Source: Ktedonosporobacter rubrisoli (GTDB lineage Bacteria; Chloroflexota; Ktedonobacteria; Ktedonobacterales; Ktedonobacteraceae). From it: a DNA stretch of 64,000 nt. Shown one piece after another: positions 14,122 to 22,956 of this stretch (positions are counted from its first letter, which is position 1; every line of letters starts with the position of its first letter). Where the stretch lies: contig NZ_CP035758.1 of NCBI RefSeq assembly GCF_004208415.1, positions 4,340,001 to 4,404,000 of the forward strand, written 5' to 3'. Made by a program: the position numbers and the translations under genes. Below the pieces are notes generated by a model. It saw only the letters and a program-made list of their open reading frames with translations. It had not been told where the DNA came from and made no database searches.

Positions 14122-14757
14122 TCAATTCCCAAGTTTAGGTAATCGTTCCAAGATTTGGTTTAGCTTATCATCTTGCGTATCAAAGCGAGTATCTACGCTA
14201 TTAAATCTTGTATCCATTTTGTCTAATCGATCTTCTACCCTATTAAATCTTGTATCCATTTTATCGAGCCGAGTATCTATTCCATCAAAACGGGTATCCA
14301 TTTTATCGAGTCGGGTATCTATTCCGTCCAGGCGTGCATCTACCTTGCCAAGATGACCTGTAATTTTCTGGATGTCTGTTTGTATCCCATGAACGCTTGT
14401 TTTAGTTTCCTGACTATCTGCTTTTAAAACTTTGATGTCCTGCCCCTGGCTTTTTACCGTGAATGTCAGCGCGGTTAGAGCCATATTTACATCTCCAAAT
14501 TGCTGACGAAACGCATTCGTCAGATCATCAAACCGAGTGTTGATAGAAGTAAATTGCTGGGTAAGAGCCTGTGTCAACACATCAAATTTACGTGAAAGGG
14601 TTTGCTCCTGTTCAACAGATCGTTTTCTTTGCTCTTCAATCTGTTCTTGCAGTACCGTAATCCGTTCATTGAGTTGCCGAATATCAGAGACATGTTCCCC
14701 TTGCAGGGTAGAAAGTGCGTGCTCTAATGCTGCAAGTCGTTCTTCTAATGTTGGCAT
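14122..14757 (-). CDS. Long coiled-coil protein with heptad repeats (211 aa)
   Basis: Almost entirely coiled coil from residue 1 to ~205, with no membrane segment. The C-terminal half contains near-identical heptads of the form LDKMDTR / FDGIDTR, at least eight in a row, then QDDKLNQILERLPKLGN. Such proteins resemble DUF1640-like or apolipoprotein-like helical repeat proteins; function unknown. The repeats are mirrored in DNA as 21-bp units (14170-14340), which makes length change by slippage or recombination likely. Starts with GGAGGCGG before ATG. Convergent to the HTH genes. Confidence 0.7.
   Translation of the reverse strand: MPTLEERLAALEHALSTLQGEHVSDIRQLNERITVLQEQIEEQRKRSVEQEQTLSRKFDVLTQALTQQFTSINTRFDDLTNAFRQQFGDVNMALTALTFTVKSQGQDIKVLKADSQETKTSVHGIQTDIQKITGHLGKVDARLDGIDTRLDKMDTRFDGIDTRLDKMDTRFNRVEDRLDKMDTRFNSVDTRFDTQDDKLNQILERLPKLGN
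14170..14340 (-). repeat. 21/42-bp tandem repeats coding for coiled-coil heptads
   Basis: Units containing tatccattttgtc / tatccattttatcgag recur at 21- or 42-bp spacing inside the coiled-coil gene; two adjacent 42-bp copies around 14250-14320 are almost identical. Confidence 0.7.
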
Positions 14758-14943
14758 ACAATCCGCCTCCTTATATGCAGATTATAGCATACTATAGACT
14801 GCTATCTTCTGCTCTCTACTCGAAATCTTCTTCTCTATCCTCTGCTGTGTGCCAGTTTCTTCATACCATGCCTTTTGCCTGGTACAATACCGCTATCATA
14901 CTACAAGCGCATCGCAGCAGGAATTAAAAAAGTAGAAAGAAAA

Positions 14944-15343
14944 TGTAGCAACGCATGTAGCAACCACAAAAAATTTTATGAAATCTGAAGAAACTATCAG
15001 GGATATGAAGCAAGGAATGGAGCACAGTAAGCACAGAAGAGCACTCCCAAAAACAAGTAAAACCGCATCCCGTATGCGCTACCACTTCAAATTAACGATT
15101 GCCTCAAGCCAGGATACAAATAGCTTGAGGCAATTTTGGTTTATGCTCTTCTTTGCTAAATGTAGCAACTGTATGGCAAAACTATCTTGCGAACATACAG
15201 AAAAAGCCCTATTTGGCCAAAGAGCAAGAAACGCTTAGCCCTCAGCCCCTCAAACTTCGGCCTATTTTCTTTCCTTCTCAGGTCTGTTACAATAATACCG
15301 CACGTCTATCCAATTCCTCCGCTGGACTGAAACGTGTAGCAAC
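14944..15343 (+). repeat. Four dispersed copies of TGTAGCAAC
   Basis: Identical 9-mers start at 14944, 14956, 15161 and 15335, all on the plus strand in non-coding sequence. Four exact copies in 400 bp is far above chance; recombinase arm sites or protein-binding sites are possible explanations. Confidence 0.6.
15098..15134 (+). terminator. Orphan rho-independent terminator
   Basis: ATTGCCTCAAGC (15098-15109) pairs perfectly with GCTTGAGGCAAT (15123-15134), followed by TTTGGTTT. No gene is recognised directly upstream on the plus strand. Confidence 0.75.
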
Positions 15344-15621
15344 AAGCGGAAATAACGGGGAATTAGAGGGAGCAGACAGCTATGTGAGGCAAGAAAGGGA
15401 GCGCACCGCAGCCAGAATGGCTCCAACTAGCGCGGCCCTGCCAGCTTCGATTAAGCGCCACCTTATGTAAGGGATCAGGGATATCTCCTTGTTACTTTGC
15501 CATGTAGGAAACATTTTGCTATATTTATTATGAAGTAGAGCCTCCCGGGGATGTTCCCAAATCTATTCTATTCATCCATAGGAGAACGCAATCAATCCAA
15601 GGAGGACTGAAAGGAACTTGT

Positions 15622-16005
15622 ATGCATAAAAAGATCATATTTGGAGTGCTTGGCTTTGCTTTACTGACGGTCCTGCTCGTGGCATGTACAGTCAGAGATC
15701 AAGCCAGCCTTCCAACCGGCCCATCTGTCCATATGAGCGCTTCTGACTTTGTTCAAAAGACTATTACTATTAAAAAGGGTCAAACCCTCACACTTATCAA
15801 CGATGCATCAGCGCCCCATACTGTCGTAAATGGTAAGTGGGAAGGGAGCAAGCAGGTAGCAGAAAAAGAGGCCGGTGCCCCCACAGTCAGCTTAAATTTT
15901 ACCGGTAATGACAGAAAATCCACCCCACCGTTTAATACTGCAGGAAAGTTTGACATATATTGCACAATACACGGCGGAATGAATTTAACGGTCACGGTTG
16001 AATAG
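15622..16005 (+). CDS. Cupredoxin-like lipoprotein (127 aa)
   Basis: A lipoprotein signal (IIFGVLGFALLTVLLVAC, Cys at about residue 22) is followed by a single plastocyanin/azurin-like beta-sandwich. Candidate type 1 copper ligands are the His in SAPHTVVNGKWEG and the C..H pattern of IYCTIHGGMNLTVTVE at the end; a Met also follows. It would be an extracellular, membrane-tethered electron carrier or copper-binding protein. RBS AAGGAACTTGT. A terminator follows. No redox partner gene is adjacent, though the molybdenum hydroxylase cluster starts 1.4 kb downstream. Confidence 0.85.
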   Translation: MHKKIIFGVLGFALLTVLLVACTVRDQASLPTGPSVHMSASDFVQKTITIKKGQTLTLINDASAPHTVVNGKWEGSKQVAEKEAGAPTVSLNFTGNDRKSTPPFNTAGKFDIYCTIHGGMNLTVTVE

Positions 16006-16018
16006 TAACCCTACATTC

Positions 16019-16061
16019 AAGAAAGTGCATGCCTTTGTAAGTGAAGATCATGCACTTTCTT
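16019..16061 (+). terminator. Terminator after the cupredoxin gene
   Basis: AAGAAAGTGCATG (16019-16031) pairs perfectly with CATGCACTTTCTT (16049-16061), then TATTTC. Confidence 0.85.
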
Positions 16062-16303
16062 TATTTCTGCACATATAGCTGGCGCTTCCACATCTTCTTA
16101 GCCGCTACCTCCATTTCCATAAGCATGCTTTCCCTAAAGCACTCTGTTACCGGTTAAGGCTGCTGGCTCCTCTTTATCCTATTATAATGGCGCTATTTAG
16201 TACTTTCATGGCAGCCAGGGGACAAATTCGGCATTCCTGGGTCGTTGCTGTGCTATACTTCGTAAGAGCACTATTGAAAAGAGGATTGCACGAAAGCAGA
16301 TAC

Positions 16304-16984
16304 ATGAAGACGACGAGAAACTGGTCTCAAGTAAGTGTCTATATAAAAAGCGGGAGTATTTTTCTTCTTTTCCTACTAAGCGCGCTCATTGTCTCCTGCA
16401 GTCAGCCAAGCAGCAATGCAACCGGTTTAAATGGCCCTGTTGTTACTGTAACGATCAGCCTGGGACAAAATGGCGCCCCTGCTACCCCTCAGGCCTCATA
16501 TTGGTGTGGCGCCTGGACAACAAATGCTACCCCCAATATTAAGGGCACAGATATGATTAGTATCAATGCCAAATTCACCAAGAATAACGCTGGCAACCCA
16601 GAGGGTATAGGGGGGGCAAACGCAACGGCCACGGTTAAATGGGGTGATGGCAGTTCACAGATCTTGTCATCGGTAACTACAACAGCCGATGGCTTGGCGA
16701 TCATTCCTGTCTCAATCGCCAATAGAGACGCCTCTGTTGGTAAGATTTCTCTTGTCACGGTGACATTCAATAAGCCTGGCGTTGGCACCTGCACGGTAGA
16801 TAACAATCGCGCAGCCTTCTTCACCATTATTTCGGCCAAGTCAGACAATCAGCACACCCAGCAGCAACATTGTAAGCCACACAAGAAGCACTGCAACAAT
16901 AATAATAACAACAACAACGATAACAATAACAATAACAACAACGGCAACAACAATAATGATAACAACGGTAATAATAACAATTAG
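16304..16984 (+). CDS. Secreted lipoprotein with Asn-rich tail (226 aa)
   Basis: The start at 16304 (MKTTRNWSQVSVYIKSG) gives a normal lipoprotein signal, with hydrophobic IFLLFLLSALIVSC and Cys at about residue 32. The middle ~150 residues (TVTISLGQNG, WCGAWTTNATPNIKGTDMISI, ATVKWGDGSSQ) look like an Ig-like or PKD-like beta domain with two cysteines that may pair. The last ~30 residues are nearly pure asparagine with scattered Asp/Gly, after a His/Lys/Cys-rich hinge (HCKPHKKHC). The domain is probably surface-exposed; the polyN tail resembles low-complexity wall-spanning or aggregation-prone segments. Confidence 0.65.
   Translation: MKTTRNWSQVSVYIKSGSIFLLFLLSALIVSCSQPSSNATGLNGPVVTVTISLGQNGAPATPQASYWCGAWTTNATPNIKGTDMISINAKFTKNNAGNPEGIGGANATATVKWGDGSSQILSSVTTTADGLAIIPVSIANRDASVGKISLVTVTFNKPGVGTCTVDNNRAAFFTIISAKSDNQHTQQQHCKPHKKHCNNNNNNNNDNNNNNNNGNNNNDNNGNNNN
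16895..16981 (+). repeat. AAT/AAC simple-sequence tract
   Basis: An ~87-bp run of AAC and AAT codons with a few GAT and GGT/GGC interruptions encodes the polyasparagine tail; prone to slippage. Confidence 0.9.
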
Positions 16985-17451
16985 ACCTGGCAAGGTTCTC
17001 TGCTAGAGAACCGCACGGGTGCGCAGAGCGGTTCAAGCTACTGGCGCACCCGCCTCAAGAACGTAAAGCATTTGACAACGCAGCCCCTCGTGTGCTACTC
17101 TCTTTTCATCTATAGAAGCGATACTTACCCTTTCAAGATGTGATTTTCCCATCCGACGCTCACAATTGTCCCAGCACAATGCACAGTAAGGAGAGGAGTA
17201 AGGTTACGGCATTATCTCCACCTGGATAGTTGCTCAGGCACTATCCCCACATTGACCATCTCCACACTTTCTTTCAAGCAAGAAAGGAGTTTAAGATTCT
17301 AGGCCAATAGTATAGACTAGATTTAGGTATTCAGAATCTGGCTGGGCCATACCCAGGTTTTAATTTCACAAACTTACAATTTATGGAGAATTTTCGCGTC
17401 TACACTTCTTTGGATGTAGATGCGGCTAGCCAAGAGATGGAGGTACCATCG
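16985..17451. other. Intergenic region before the cox cluster
   Basis: Holds two hairpins after the lipoprotein gene: GGTTCTCT/AGAGAACC (16993-17011) and GGGTGCGC/GCGCACCC (about 17016-17051), neither with a U-tract. Beyond these no ORF is convincing; ATG at 17383 is in frame with the cox small subunit but lacks a good RBS. The cox promoter should lie here; no clear -35/-10 pair was seen. Confidence 0.5.
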
Positions 17452-17958
17452 ATGACGATGAAGCGCGCAATTACAGTAAAAGTGAATGGACAGACACACC
17501 AGTCAGAAGTCGAGCCGCGCACATTGTTAGTTCATTATTTACGAGATGCACTAGATCTCACAGGAACCCATGTAGGCTGTAACACATCGCAGTGCGGAGC
17601 ATGTGTAGTTATGCTCAATGGAGAGGCTGTTAAATCGTGTACCGTGCTTGCCGTGCAGGCAGATGAGGGCGAAGTTACTACCATTGAGGGTCTGTCTCCA
17701 GAAGGGAGCTTACATCCTCTACAGGAGGGTTTCTGGGAGAAGCATGGCCTGCAATGTGGCTTCTGCACACCGGGCATGATTATGGCATCCTACCAACTGC
17801 TCAAAAACAATCCTAACCCAAGCGAGGCAGAGATTCGCAAGGGGCTTGAGGGCAATATCTGCCGCTGTACCGGTTACCAGAATATCGTACGTGCAGTTCA
17901 ATACGCAGCTGAACGCCTGCGCGAAAGCGCCACGGAGCCAGTTGGAGCAGGTGAGTAG
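17452..17958 (+). CDS. coxS: Molybdenum hydroxylase small subunit, two [2Fe-2S] clusters (168 aa)
   Basis: Electron-transfer subunit of a xanthine oxidase-family enzyme. The ferredoxin-like domain has GCNTSQCGACVVMLNG and SC..L; the C-terminal helical domain has LQCGFCTPGMIM and GNICRCTGYQNIV, the eight cysteines expected for two clusters. The start at 17452 (MTMKRAITVKVNGQ) is preferred over 17383: GGAGGT is seven bases before it and the length (168 aa) then matches the family. It is the first gene of the coxSLM set. Electrons pass from Mo in CoxL through these clusters to FAD in CoxM. Confidence 0.93.
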   Translation: MTMKRAITVKVNGQTHQSEVEPRTLLVHYLRDALDLTGTHVGCNTSQCGACVVMLNGEAVKSCTVLAVQADEGEVTTIEGLSPEGSLHPLQEGFWEKHGLQCGFCTPGMIMASYQLLKNNPNPSEAEIRKGLEGNICRCTGYQNIVRAVQYAAERLRESATEPVGAGE

Positions 17959-18038
17959 CACCAACCTGCAAGGATGCAGCAAATACAACGTTCTTTGATT
18001 GCTTTCATTTCTCAGCTTCGAGAAAGGACGTATAATCT

Positions 18039-20372
18039 ATGGGCATTGCAGCCATGCTTGGCACGCCTATTAAAAGGCGTGAAGATCCGCGGCTCATTAC
18101 AGGTCAGGCTACCTACGTCGATGATATCAAGCTCATGGGTATGCTGCACATGGCAGTGCTTCGTAGTCCCTATGGGCACGCCCGCATTAACGGTATCAAC
18201 ACAGATGCGGCCCTTGAGCATCCAGGTGTTCGCGCGATCTATACAGCCAAAGACACAAAAGGCGTTCTTGGCAATATAGCCGTTGCGGTTCCCCTTGGCC
18301 ATATCGCCAATGGCATGGGCGCTCGTGGAGCACTGGCAGAAGGCAAGGTTCGTTTCTATGGAGACCCTGTGGCTATCGTCATCGCTGATGATCCATATGC
18401 CGCCCGTGATGCGCTCGATTTGATCGATGTTGATTACGAGCCACTCGCAGCCGCGATAGACGTTGAGAAGGCTATGCAACCTGATGCCCCCCTCCTCTAC
18501 GAGGAGTTTGGCACTAATGTTGCTTATAGCATGCATCCTCCCACTGATGAAATTGACAAAGTATTCGAACAAACCAAAGCTGACGGCGGCATTGTCCGCA
18601 GCTTGCGCCTGATCAATCAGCGCCTCGCGCCGGCTTCCATGGAGACCCGTGGAGTTGTCGCCGATTTTAATAAGGCGAGCAAGTCCCTCACAGTCTGGAG
18701 CTCCTCCCAGATCCCCCACCTTCTCCGCAACAATCTCGCAGCCATTGTTGGCCTACCCCAGCACCAGGTGCGTGTGATTGTCCCCGAAGTTGGTGGAGGT
18801 TTCGGCTCCAAGCTCAATATCTACCCTGAAGAAATGCTAGCTTCCTTTGCCTCTATGAAACTTGGTCACCCGATCAAATGGATTGAGGATCGTAGCGAGA
18901 ACCTGGCAGTCACCGTTCATGGTCGTGACCAGGTTGACTATATTGAGGTTGCAGCTACCAAAGAAGGGAAAGTTACCGGATTAAAGGTTCATGGTATTTC
19001 CGATCTCGGCTCGTATTGCCAACTCTTCACAGACGTCATTATGATCGCCTTCGGCTTCCCGGTATCCTGCGGTGCTTACGATATCCCGCATATTCACCTC
19101 AGCGCTGATATCGTCTTTACGAACAAAGCTCCCACCGATGCATATCGTGGGGCCGGTCGTCCCGAGGCAACCTATGTGGCAGAGAGGGCCATTGATCTGG
19201 TCGCTCACGAGCTTGGGAAAGATCCTGCGGAAGTGCGCCGGATCAACTTCGTCAAGCCCGAGCAATTTCCCTATAAGTCGGCTGCGGGTGCCGTCTACGA
19301 TACAGGAAACTATGATGGAGCTTTAACTAAGGCTCTGGAAATGGTCGACTATCAGAACCTACGCGCCGAGCAAGCTCGCGCACGTGCTGCCGGCAAGCTA
19401 GTCGGGATTGGCATTGCATCCTACATCGAGATCTGCGGCTTCGGTCCTAAAGGGAGCGCACCCGTAGGCCTCTATGAGAGTGCACGCATTCGTGTAGAGC
19501 AGAGCGGCACTGTCATGGTCTATACCGGCTCATCTCCACATGGGCAGGGCGAAGAGACCTCCTTTGCGCAAATTGTGGCTGAGGAGTTTAGCATCCCTGT
19601 CGAAAATGTGCTGATCATGCACGGTGATACCGACTCTACTCCAGAAGGGCGCGGCACCTATGGCAGCCGCACACTAGCCGTTGGCGGCTCCGCAGTCTAT
19701 AATGCAGTGCAGCGCCTGAAAGAGAAGATGAAGCAGATTGCTGCCCATATGTTAGAGGCAAGTCCTTCCGACGTCACGCTAGAGGATGGCAAGTTCTCGG
19801 TAGCAGGTTCTCCCCAAAAGGCTGTGGCCTTCGCCGATGTCGCGGCAACGGCAAATCTCTCTAACACGTTAGCACCGGGTATCGAGCCAGGCCTGGAAAC
19901 AACTGTCTTCTTTGAGCCTGAAGCGTGCGTCTTCCCCTTCGGCACCCACATTTGCGTTGTCGAGGTAGACAAAGATACTGGCGAGGTGGACTTGAAGCGC
20001 TTTGTTGCCGTTGATGACTGTGGACGTCAGATTAACCCTCTACTTGTCCAGGGCCAGGTACACGGCGGAATAGCGCAAGGCGTAGGTCAGGCACTCTTCG
20101 AGGGCGTTACTTATGGTGATGATGGCCAGTTGCTTACGGCAACCTTCATGGATTATGCAATGCCGATTGCCAAAGAGTTTCCTGACTTCGAGCTAGATCA
20201 CACGATTACCCTGACTCCTGTCAATCCACTAGGAGTCAAAGGAGTAGGCGAAGCCGGGACCATCGGCTCTACTCCTGCGGTCGCTGCGGCAGTTGCTGAC
20301 GCTCTTGGAGTTGCCCATATCGACATGCCATTCAAGGCCGAAAAGCTGTGGCGCGTCATCCATCAGAAATAA
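18039..20372 (+). CDS. coxL: Molybdenum hydroxylase large subunit, form II CoxL-like (777 aa)
   Basis: Mo-pterin catalytic subunit. Visible family features: GTPIKRREDPRLITGQATYVDD at the start (quoted in part), PEVGGGFGSK, a Gln-rich GQGEET region, GRGTYGSR, and GVKGVGEAGTIGS near the end with the conserved Glu that activates substrate. The active-site loop is AYRGAGR (from residue 368), the form II signature; form I CO dehydrogenases have AYRCSFR. So CO oxidation is unproven and the substrate may be a different aldehyde, purine or aromatic. RBS AAAGGA. Length is typical. Confidence 0.92.
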   Translation: MGIAAMLGTPIKRREDPRLITGQATYVDDIKLMGMLHMAVLRSPYGHARINGINTDAALEHPGVRAIYTAKDTKGVLGNIAVAVPLGHIANGMGARGALAEGKVRFYGDPVAIVIADDPYAARDALDLIDVDYEPLAAAIDVEKAMQPDAPLLYEEFGTNVAYSMHPPTDEIDKVFEQTKADGGIVRSLRLINQRLAPASMETRGVVADFNKASKSLTVWSSSQIPHLLRNNLAAIVGLPQHQVRVIVPEVGGGFGSKLNIYPEEMLASFASMKLGHPIKWIEDRSENLAVTVHGRDQVDYIEVAATKEGKVTGLKVHGISDLGSYCQLFTDVIMIAFGFPVSCGAYDIPHIHLSADIVFTNKAPTDAYRGAGRPEATYVAERAIDLVAHELGKDPAEVRRINFVKPEQFPYKSAAGAVYDTGNYDGALTKALEMVDYQNLRAEQARARAAGKLVGIGIASYIEICGFGPKGSAPVGLYESARIRVEQSGTVMVYTGSSPHGQGEETSFAQIVAEEFSIPVENVLIMHGDTDSTPEGRGTYGSRTLAVGGSAVYNAVQRLKEKMKQIAAHMLEASPSDVTLEDGKFSVAGSPQKAVAFADVAATANLSNTLAPGIEPGLETTVFFEPEACVFPFGTHICVVEVDKDTGEVDLKRFVAVDDCGRQINPLLVQGQVHGGIAQGVGQALFEGVTYGDDGQLLTATFMDYAMPIAKEFPDFELDHTITLTPVNPLGVKGVGEAGTIGSTPAVAAAVADALGVAHIDMPFKAEKLWRVIHQK

Positions 20373-20395
20373 GAAAATAGATTTTTACTGCCGCC

Positions 20396-20427
20396 CTAAT
20401 CTAGCTGTTCCTGACCAACTAGATTAG
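20396..20427 (+). promoter_or_regulatory. Hairpin between coxL and coxM
   Basis: CTAATCTAG (20396-20404) pairs perfectly with CTAGATTAG (20419-20427). No U-tract follows; it may set relative expression of the subunits or be a processing site. Confidence 0.5.
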
Positions 20428-20471
20428 AGGCCGGCTAGAGCTTCAGTTGACGGTGAAGAGGAGAAAATATT

Positions 20472-21338
20472 ATGTCTGTTCCAGCAGCATTCGACTACCA
20501 TCGCGCTAATACGGTGGATGAAGCGATTGCCCTGTTAAAAGAATATGGGGATGAGGCTAAGGTATTAGCCGGCGGTCATAGCTTGATACCAGCGATGAAA
20601 CTGCGCCTCTCGCAGCCAGGGCATCTTATTGATATCGGCAGGATTGCAGGCCTCTCATATATCCGTGAGGAGAATGGCGTAATTGCCATCGGGGCCCTTA
20701 CCAATTATACGGTTCTTGAGCGCTCCGATCTCTTGAAACGTTATTTCCCTTTAATCCCTGAAGGTACTGCACTCATTGGCGATCAGCAAGTACGCAACCG
20801 TGGAACTATCGGCGGCAGTCTGGCACACTCTGATCCGGCTTCCGATATGCCCGGGATTATTCTAGCGCTCAAGGGTGAGCTAGTCACCCAGGGGCCAAAC
20901 GGCAAACGTACGATTAAGGCCGATGACTTCTTTATCGGGACGTTTACCACGGCTCTTGAGCCCGAAGAAATCCTTACGGAGATTCGCCTTGCTATTCCTG
21001 CAGCGCATACAGGCAGCGCTTATGAGAAGCTGGCCAATAAGGCTTCTCACTACGCAATTGCCGGCTGTGCCGCAGTCATTACGCGTGGGGACGATGGAAC
21101 TTGTTCCGCTGCCAGCCTGGCCATCACTGGCGCTGCTATGCAAACCACACGTGCTAGCGCCACAGAAGCCGCTCTAGTTGGCAAAAAGCTTGATGAGGCC
21201 GCTGTGACCGAGGCGGCCAGCCATGCGGCGGAAGGCCTGGAAATTGTCTCCGACATCCATGGTTCAAAGGAATATCGCGCTCAGATGTGTGCAGTCGTTG
21301 CTAAGCGCGCAATTTTGCGTGCTCTCGAACGAGCATAA
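20472..21338 (+). CDS. coxM: Molybdenum hydroxylase FAD-binding subunit (288 aa)
   Basis: Medium subunit that accepts electrons from the iron-sulphur subunit. Hallmarks are the PCMH-type FAD motif AGGHSLIPAMKLRLSQPG with IGALTNY, and the flavin-binding TIGGSLAHSDPASDMPG. The C-terminal CO-dehydrogenase flavoprotein domain follows (YEKLANKASHYAIAGCAAV). Ordinary length. GAAGAGGAGAAAATATT precedes ATG. The order S-L-M differs from the M-S-L order of classical form I cox operons and is seen in other form II-like clusters. Confidence 0.92.
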   Translation: MSVPAAFDYHRANTVDEAIALLKEYGDEAKVLAGGHSLIPAMKLRLSQPGHLIDIGRIAGLSYIREENGVIAIGALTNYTVLERSDLLKRYFPLIPEGTALIGDQQVRNRGTIGGSLAHSDPASDMPGIILALKGELVTQGPNGKRTIKADDFFIGTFTTALEPEEILTEIRLAIPAAHTGSAYEKLANKASHYAIAGCAAVITRGDDGTCSAASLAITGAAMQTTRASATEAALVGKKLDEAAVTEAASHAAEGLEIVSDIHGSKEYRAQMCAVVAKRAILRALERA

Positions 21339-21491
21339 ACATGCTCCAATAGCATTGGAGACTTTAGGGACCTGGCTTTATTATGTTCAGATCAAGCTCG
21401 ACCTGACATGATGGGTTGGGTCCCTCTCAGTTAGCCTAAGCCGCACTCAAAGCTTCCTAAGACAAGATATATTTAGAGAAAGAGTATAAGT

Positions 21492-22595
21492 ATGCACGAT
21501 ATTCGAATAGAGCGTTGGGCCCACACTCTTGTACATTATTGTCTATACCTCAAATCAGGAGATATTGTCTCTATTCATGCAACGCCAGTGGCTGCACCAC
21601 TGCTTGAGGCTGTATACCGCGAAGTATTGCGCGTTGGAGCCTATCCAGTACCGGTTATCAGCCTGGAAAGCCTTGAAGAAATTCTGCTCCGTGATGGTAA
21701 TGATGAACAGCTATCGCGACCCTCACCTATCGCCAGCATGCTGGCCGAAAAAGCTACGGCCCGTCTCTTTATTGAATCTGACACGAACACCAAGTCTTTA
21801 ACTACTATTGATCCTTCAAGGGCTGCCATGCTTCGCAAAGCACGCTTTACTCTTTCAGAGACGCTACGCAAACGCGAGCGAGCCGGAGAATATCGCTGGT
21901 GTATTACGCTCTATCCCACCACGGGCTATGCCCAGGATACAGATATGTCTCTTAACGAATTTGAAGAATTTGTCTTTGATGCATGTTTTCTCAATGCGAC
22001 AGATCCGATAGCCCGCTGGCAAGAGCTATCCAAACAGCAGCAACGCCTTGTCGACTGGCTCAAGGGACGTGAACAAGTCCATATAAAGGCTGAGGGTACT
22101 GATCTCACCCTCTCTATTAAGGATCGCATCTTTATCAACAGCGATGGCAAACGCAACTTTCCGAGCGGTGAATTCTTCACAAGCCCGGTTGAAAATAGCG
22201 CACATGGCGTTATCAAGTTTGAGCTCCCCACAGTCTATGATGGGCACAACGTGGAGGGCATACGTCTGGTGTTCCAGGAAGGAAAAGTCATAGAAGCCAG
22301 CGCACGCCAGGGACAAGATTTCCTTCTACAAATGATCAATATGGATGAGGGAGCCCGCTACCTTGGCGAATTTGCCTTTGGCAACAACACGCGCATTACT
22401 CATACCACAAAAAATATCCTCTTTGACGAAAAAATAGGCGGCACAGTGCATCTAGCGCTGGGGGCCAGTTATCCAGAAACCGGAGGCCTCAATAAGTCGG
22501 CCTTGCACTGGGATATGATATGTGAGCTACGAAATGCAGGAGAGGTGTGGATAGACGATACACTTTTCCTCAAAGATGGTAAACTTCTCGTCTGA
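21492..22595 (+). CDS. M29-family aminopeptidase (367 aa)
   Basis: Thermophilic-type (AmpS/PepS, M29) metallo-aminopeptidase. Conserved features are the N-terminal GDIVSIHATPVAAPLLEAVYR, then the metal site region FPSGEFFTSPVE (Glu), RYLGEFAFGNN (Glu), GGTVHLALGASYPETGG (His) and ALHWDMI (His, Asp). It would remove N-terminal residues from peptides in the cytoplasm. It stands between the cox structural genes and the cox accessory genes on the same strand; whether it works with them is unknown, since it is normally a general peptidase. Confidence 0.88.
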   Translation: MHDIRIERWAHTLVHYCLYLKSGDIVSIHATPVAAPLLEAVYREVLRVGAYPVPVISLESLEEILLRDGNDEQLSRPSPIASMLAEKATARLFIESDTNTKSLTTIDPSRAAMLRKARFTLSETLRKRERAGEYRWCITLYPTTGYAQDTDMSLNEFEEFVFDACFLNATDPIARWQELSKQQQRLVDWLKGREQVHIKAEGTDLTLSIKDRIFINSDGKRNFPSGEFFTSPVENSAHGVIKFELPTVYDGHNVEGIRLVFQEGKVIEASARQGQDFLLQMINMDEGARYLGEFAFGNNTRITHTTKNILFDEKIGGTVHLALGASYPETGGLNKSALHWDMICELRNAGEVWIDDTLFLKDGKLLV

Positions 22596-22956
22596 GCCTA
22601 TTTTAATTAAGATCGGCCCACCGCACGAAAAAGCCTTCAGAAGTCCCTGGTCTGTTGCAAGCCCAAATCATTACTAATAGATCAGACCAGAGACCTCCTG
22701 AAGTTAGGCAGAAAATTCTTGTCCTCCCGAACCAGTCAGGAAGACAAGCGGCTAAAAATGAGATATAATTTTTATGAATGGTTTTCTCTAATGCTAAATA
22801 TCCCAGGCGGATCGAGAAAAGGAAGCTAATAGTAGCCAGCTCTTCTCTTTTCAGTCAACTCACCTATCCCAAGATGCCATGTGGGTTCGCGCTAAGGATG
22901 CGAGTAACGTTTTTTGGTAGTATCAGGCACTAGTTTTTTTATATTGGAGGCTTTCG
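22596..22956. other. Intergenic region with two hairpins before moxR
   Basis: A long imperfect hairpin (CTTCAG..CCTGGTCTG at 22635-22654 with CAGACCAG..CTGAAG at 22683-22703) follows the aminopeptidase gene and may end its transcript. A second weaker stem (CTTGTC..GACAAG, about 22719-22748) follows. A candidate promoter is listed separately. No ORF. Confidence 0.5.
22741..22769 (+). promoter_or_regulatory. Candidate promoter for moxR/vwa
   Basis: AAGACA (22741-22746) and TATAAT (22764-22769) are 17 bp apart; the -10 is perfect, the -35 matches four of six. It would give a ~180-base leader to the TTG start at 22957. Confidence 0.35.

Larger units (their letters stand above)
14758..15621. other. 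~860-bp gene-poor junction region
   Basis: No credible gene was found. The stretch contains a strong terminator-like hairpin (15098-15134) and four copies of TGTAGCAAC (14944, 14956, 15161, 15335). It separates the accessory block from ordinary chromosomal genes, so the right boundary or an attachment site of an integrated element may lie here. No tRNA is visible. The hairpin may be the remains of a lost gene's terminator. Confidence 0.45.

Noticed and set aside
14978..15238. Possible tyrosine-integrase C-terminal remnant in the junction region
   Set aside because: The translated frame shows no R..HxxR..Y-type motif and a terminator hairpin lies inside it.
18012..18719. 235-aa minus-strand ORF opposite coxL
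   Set aside because: Long but antisense to a certain gene, lacking a start context and family motifs.
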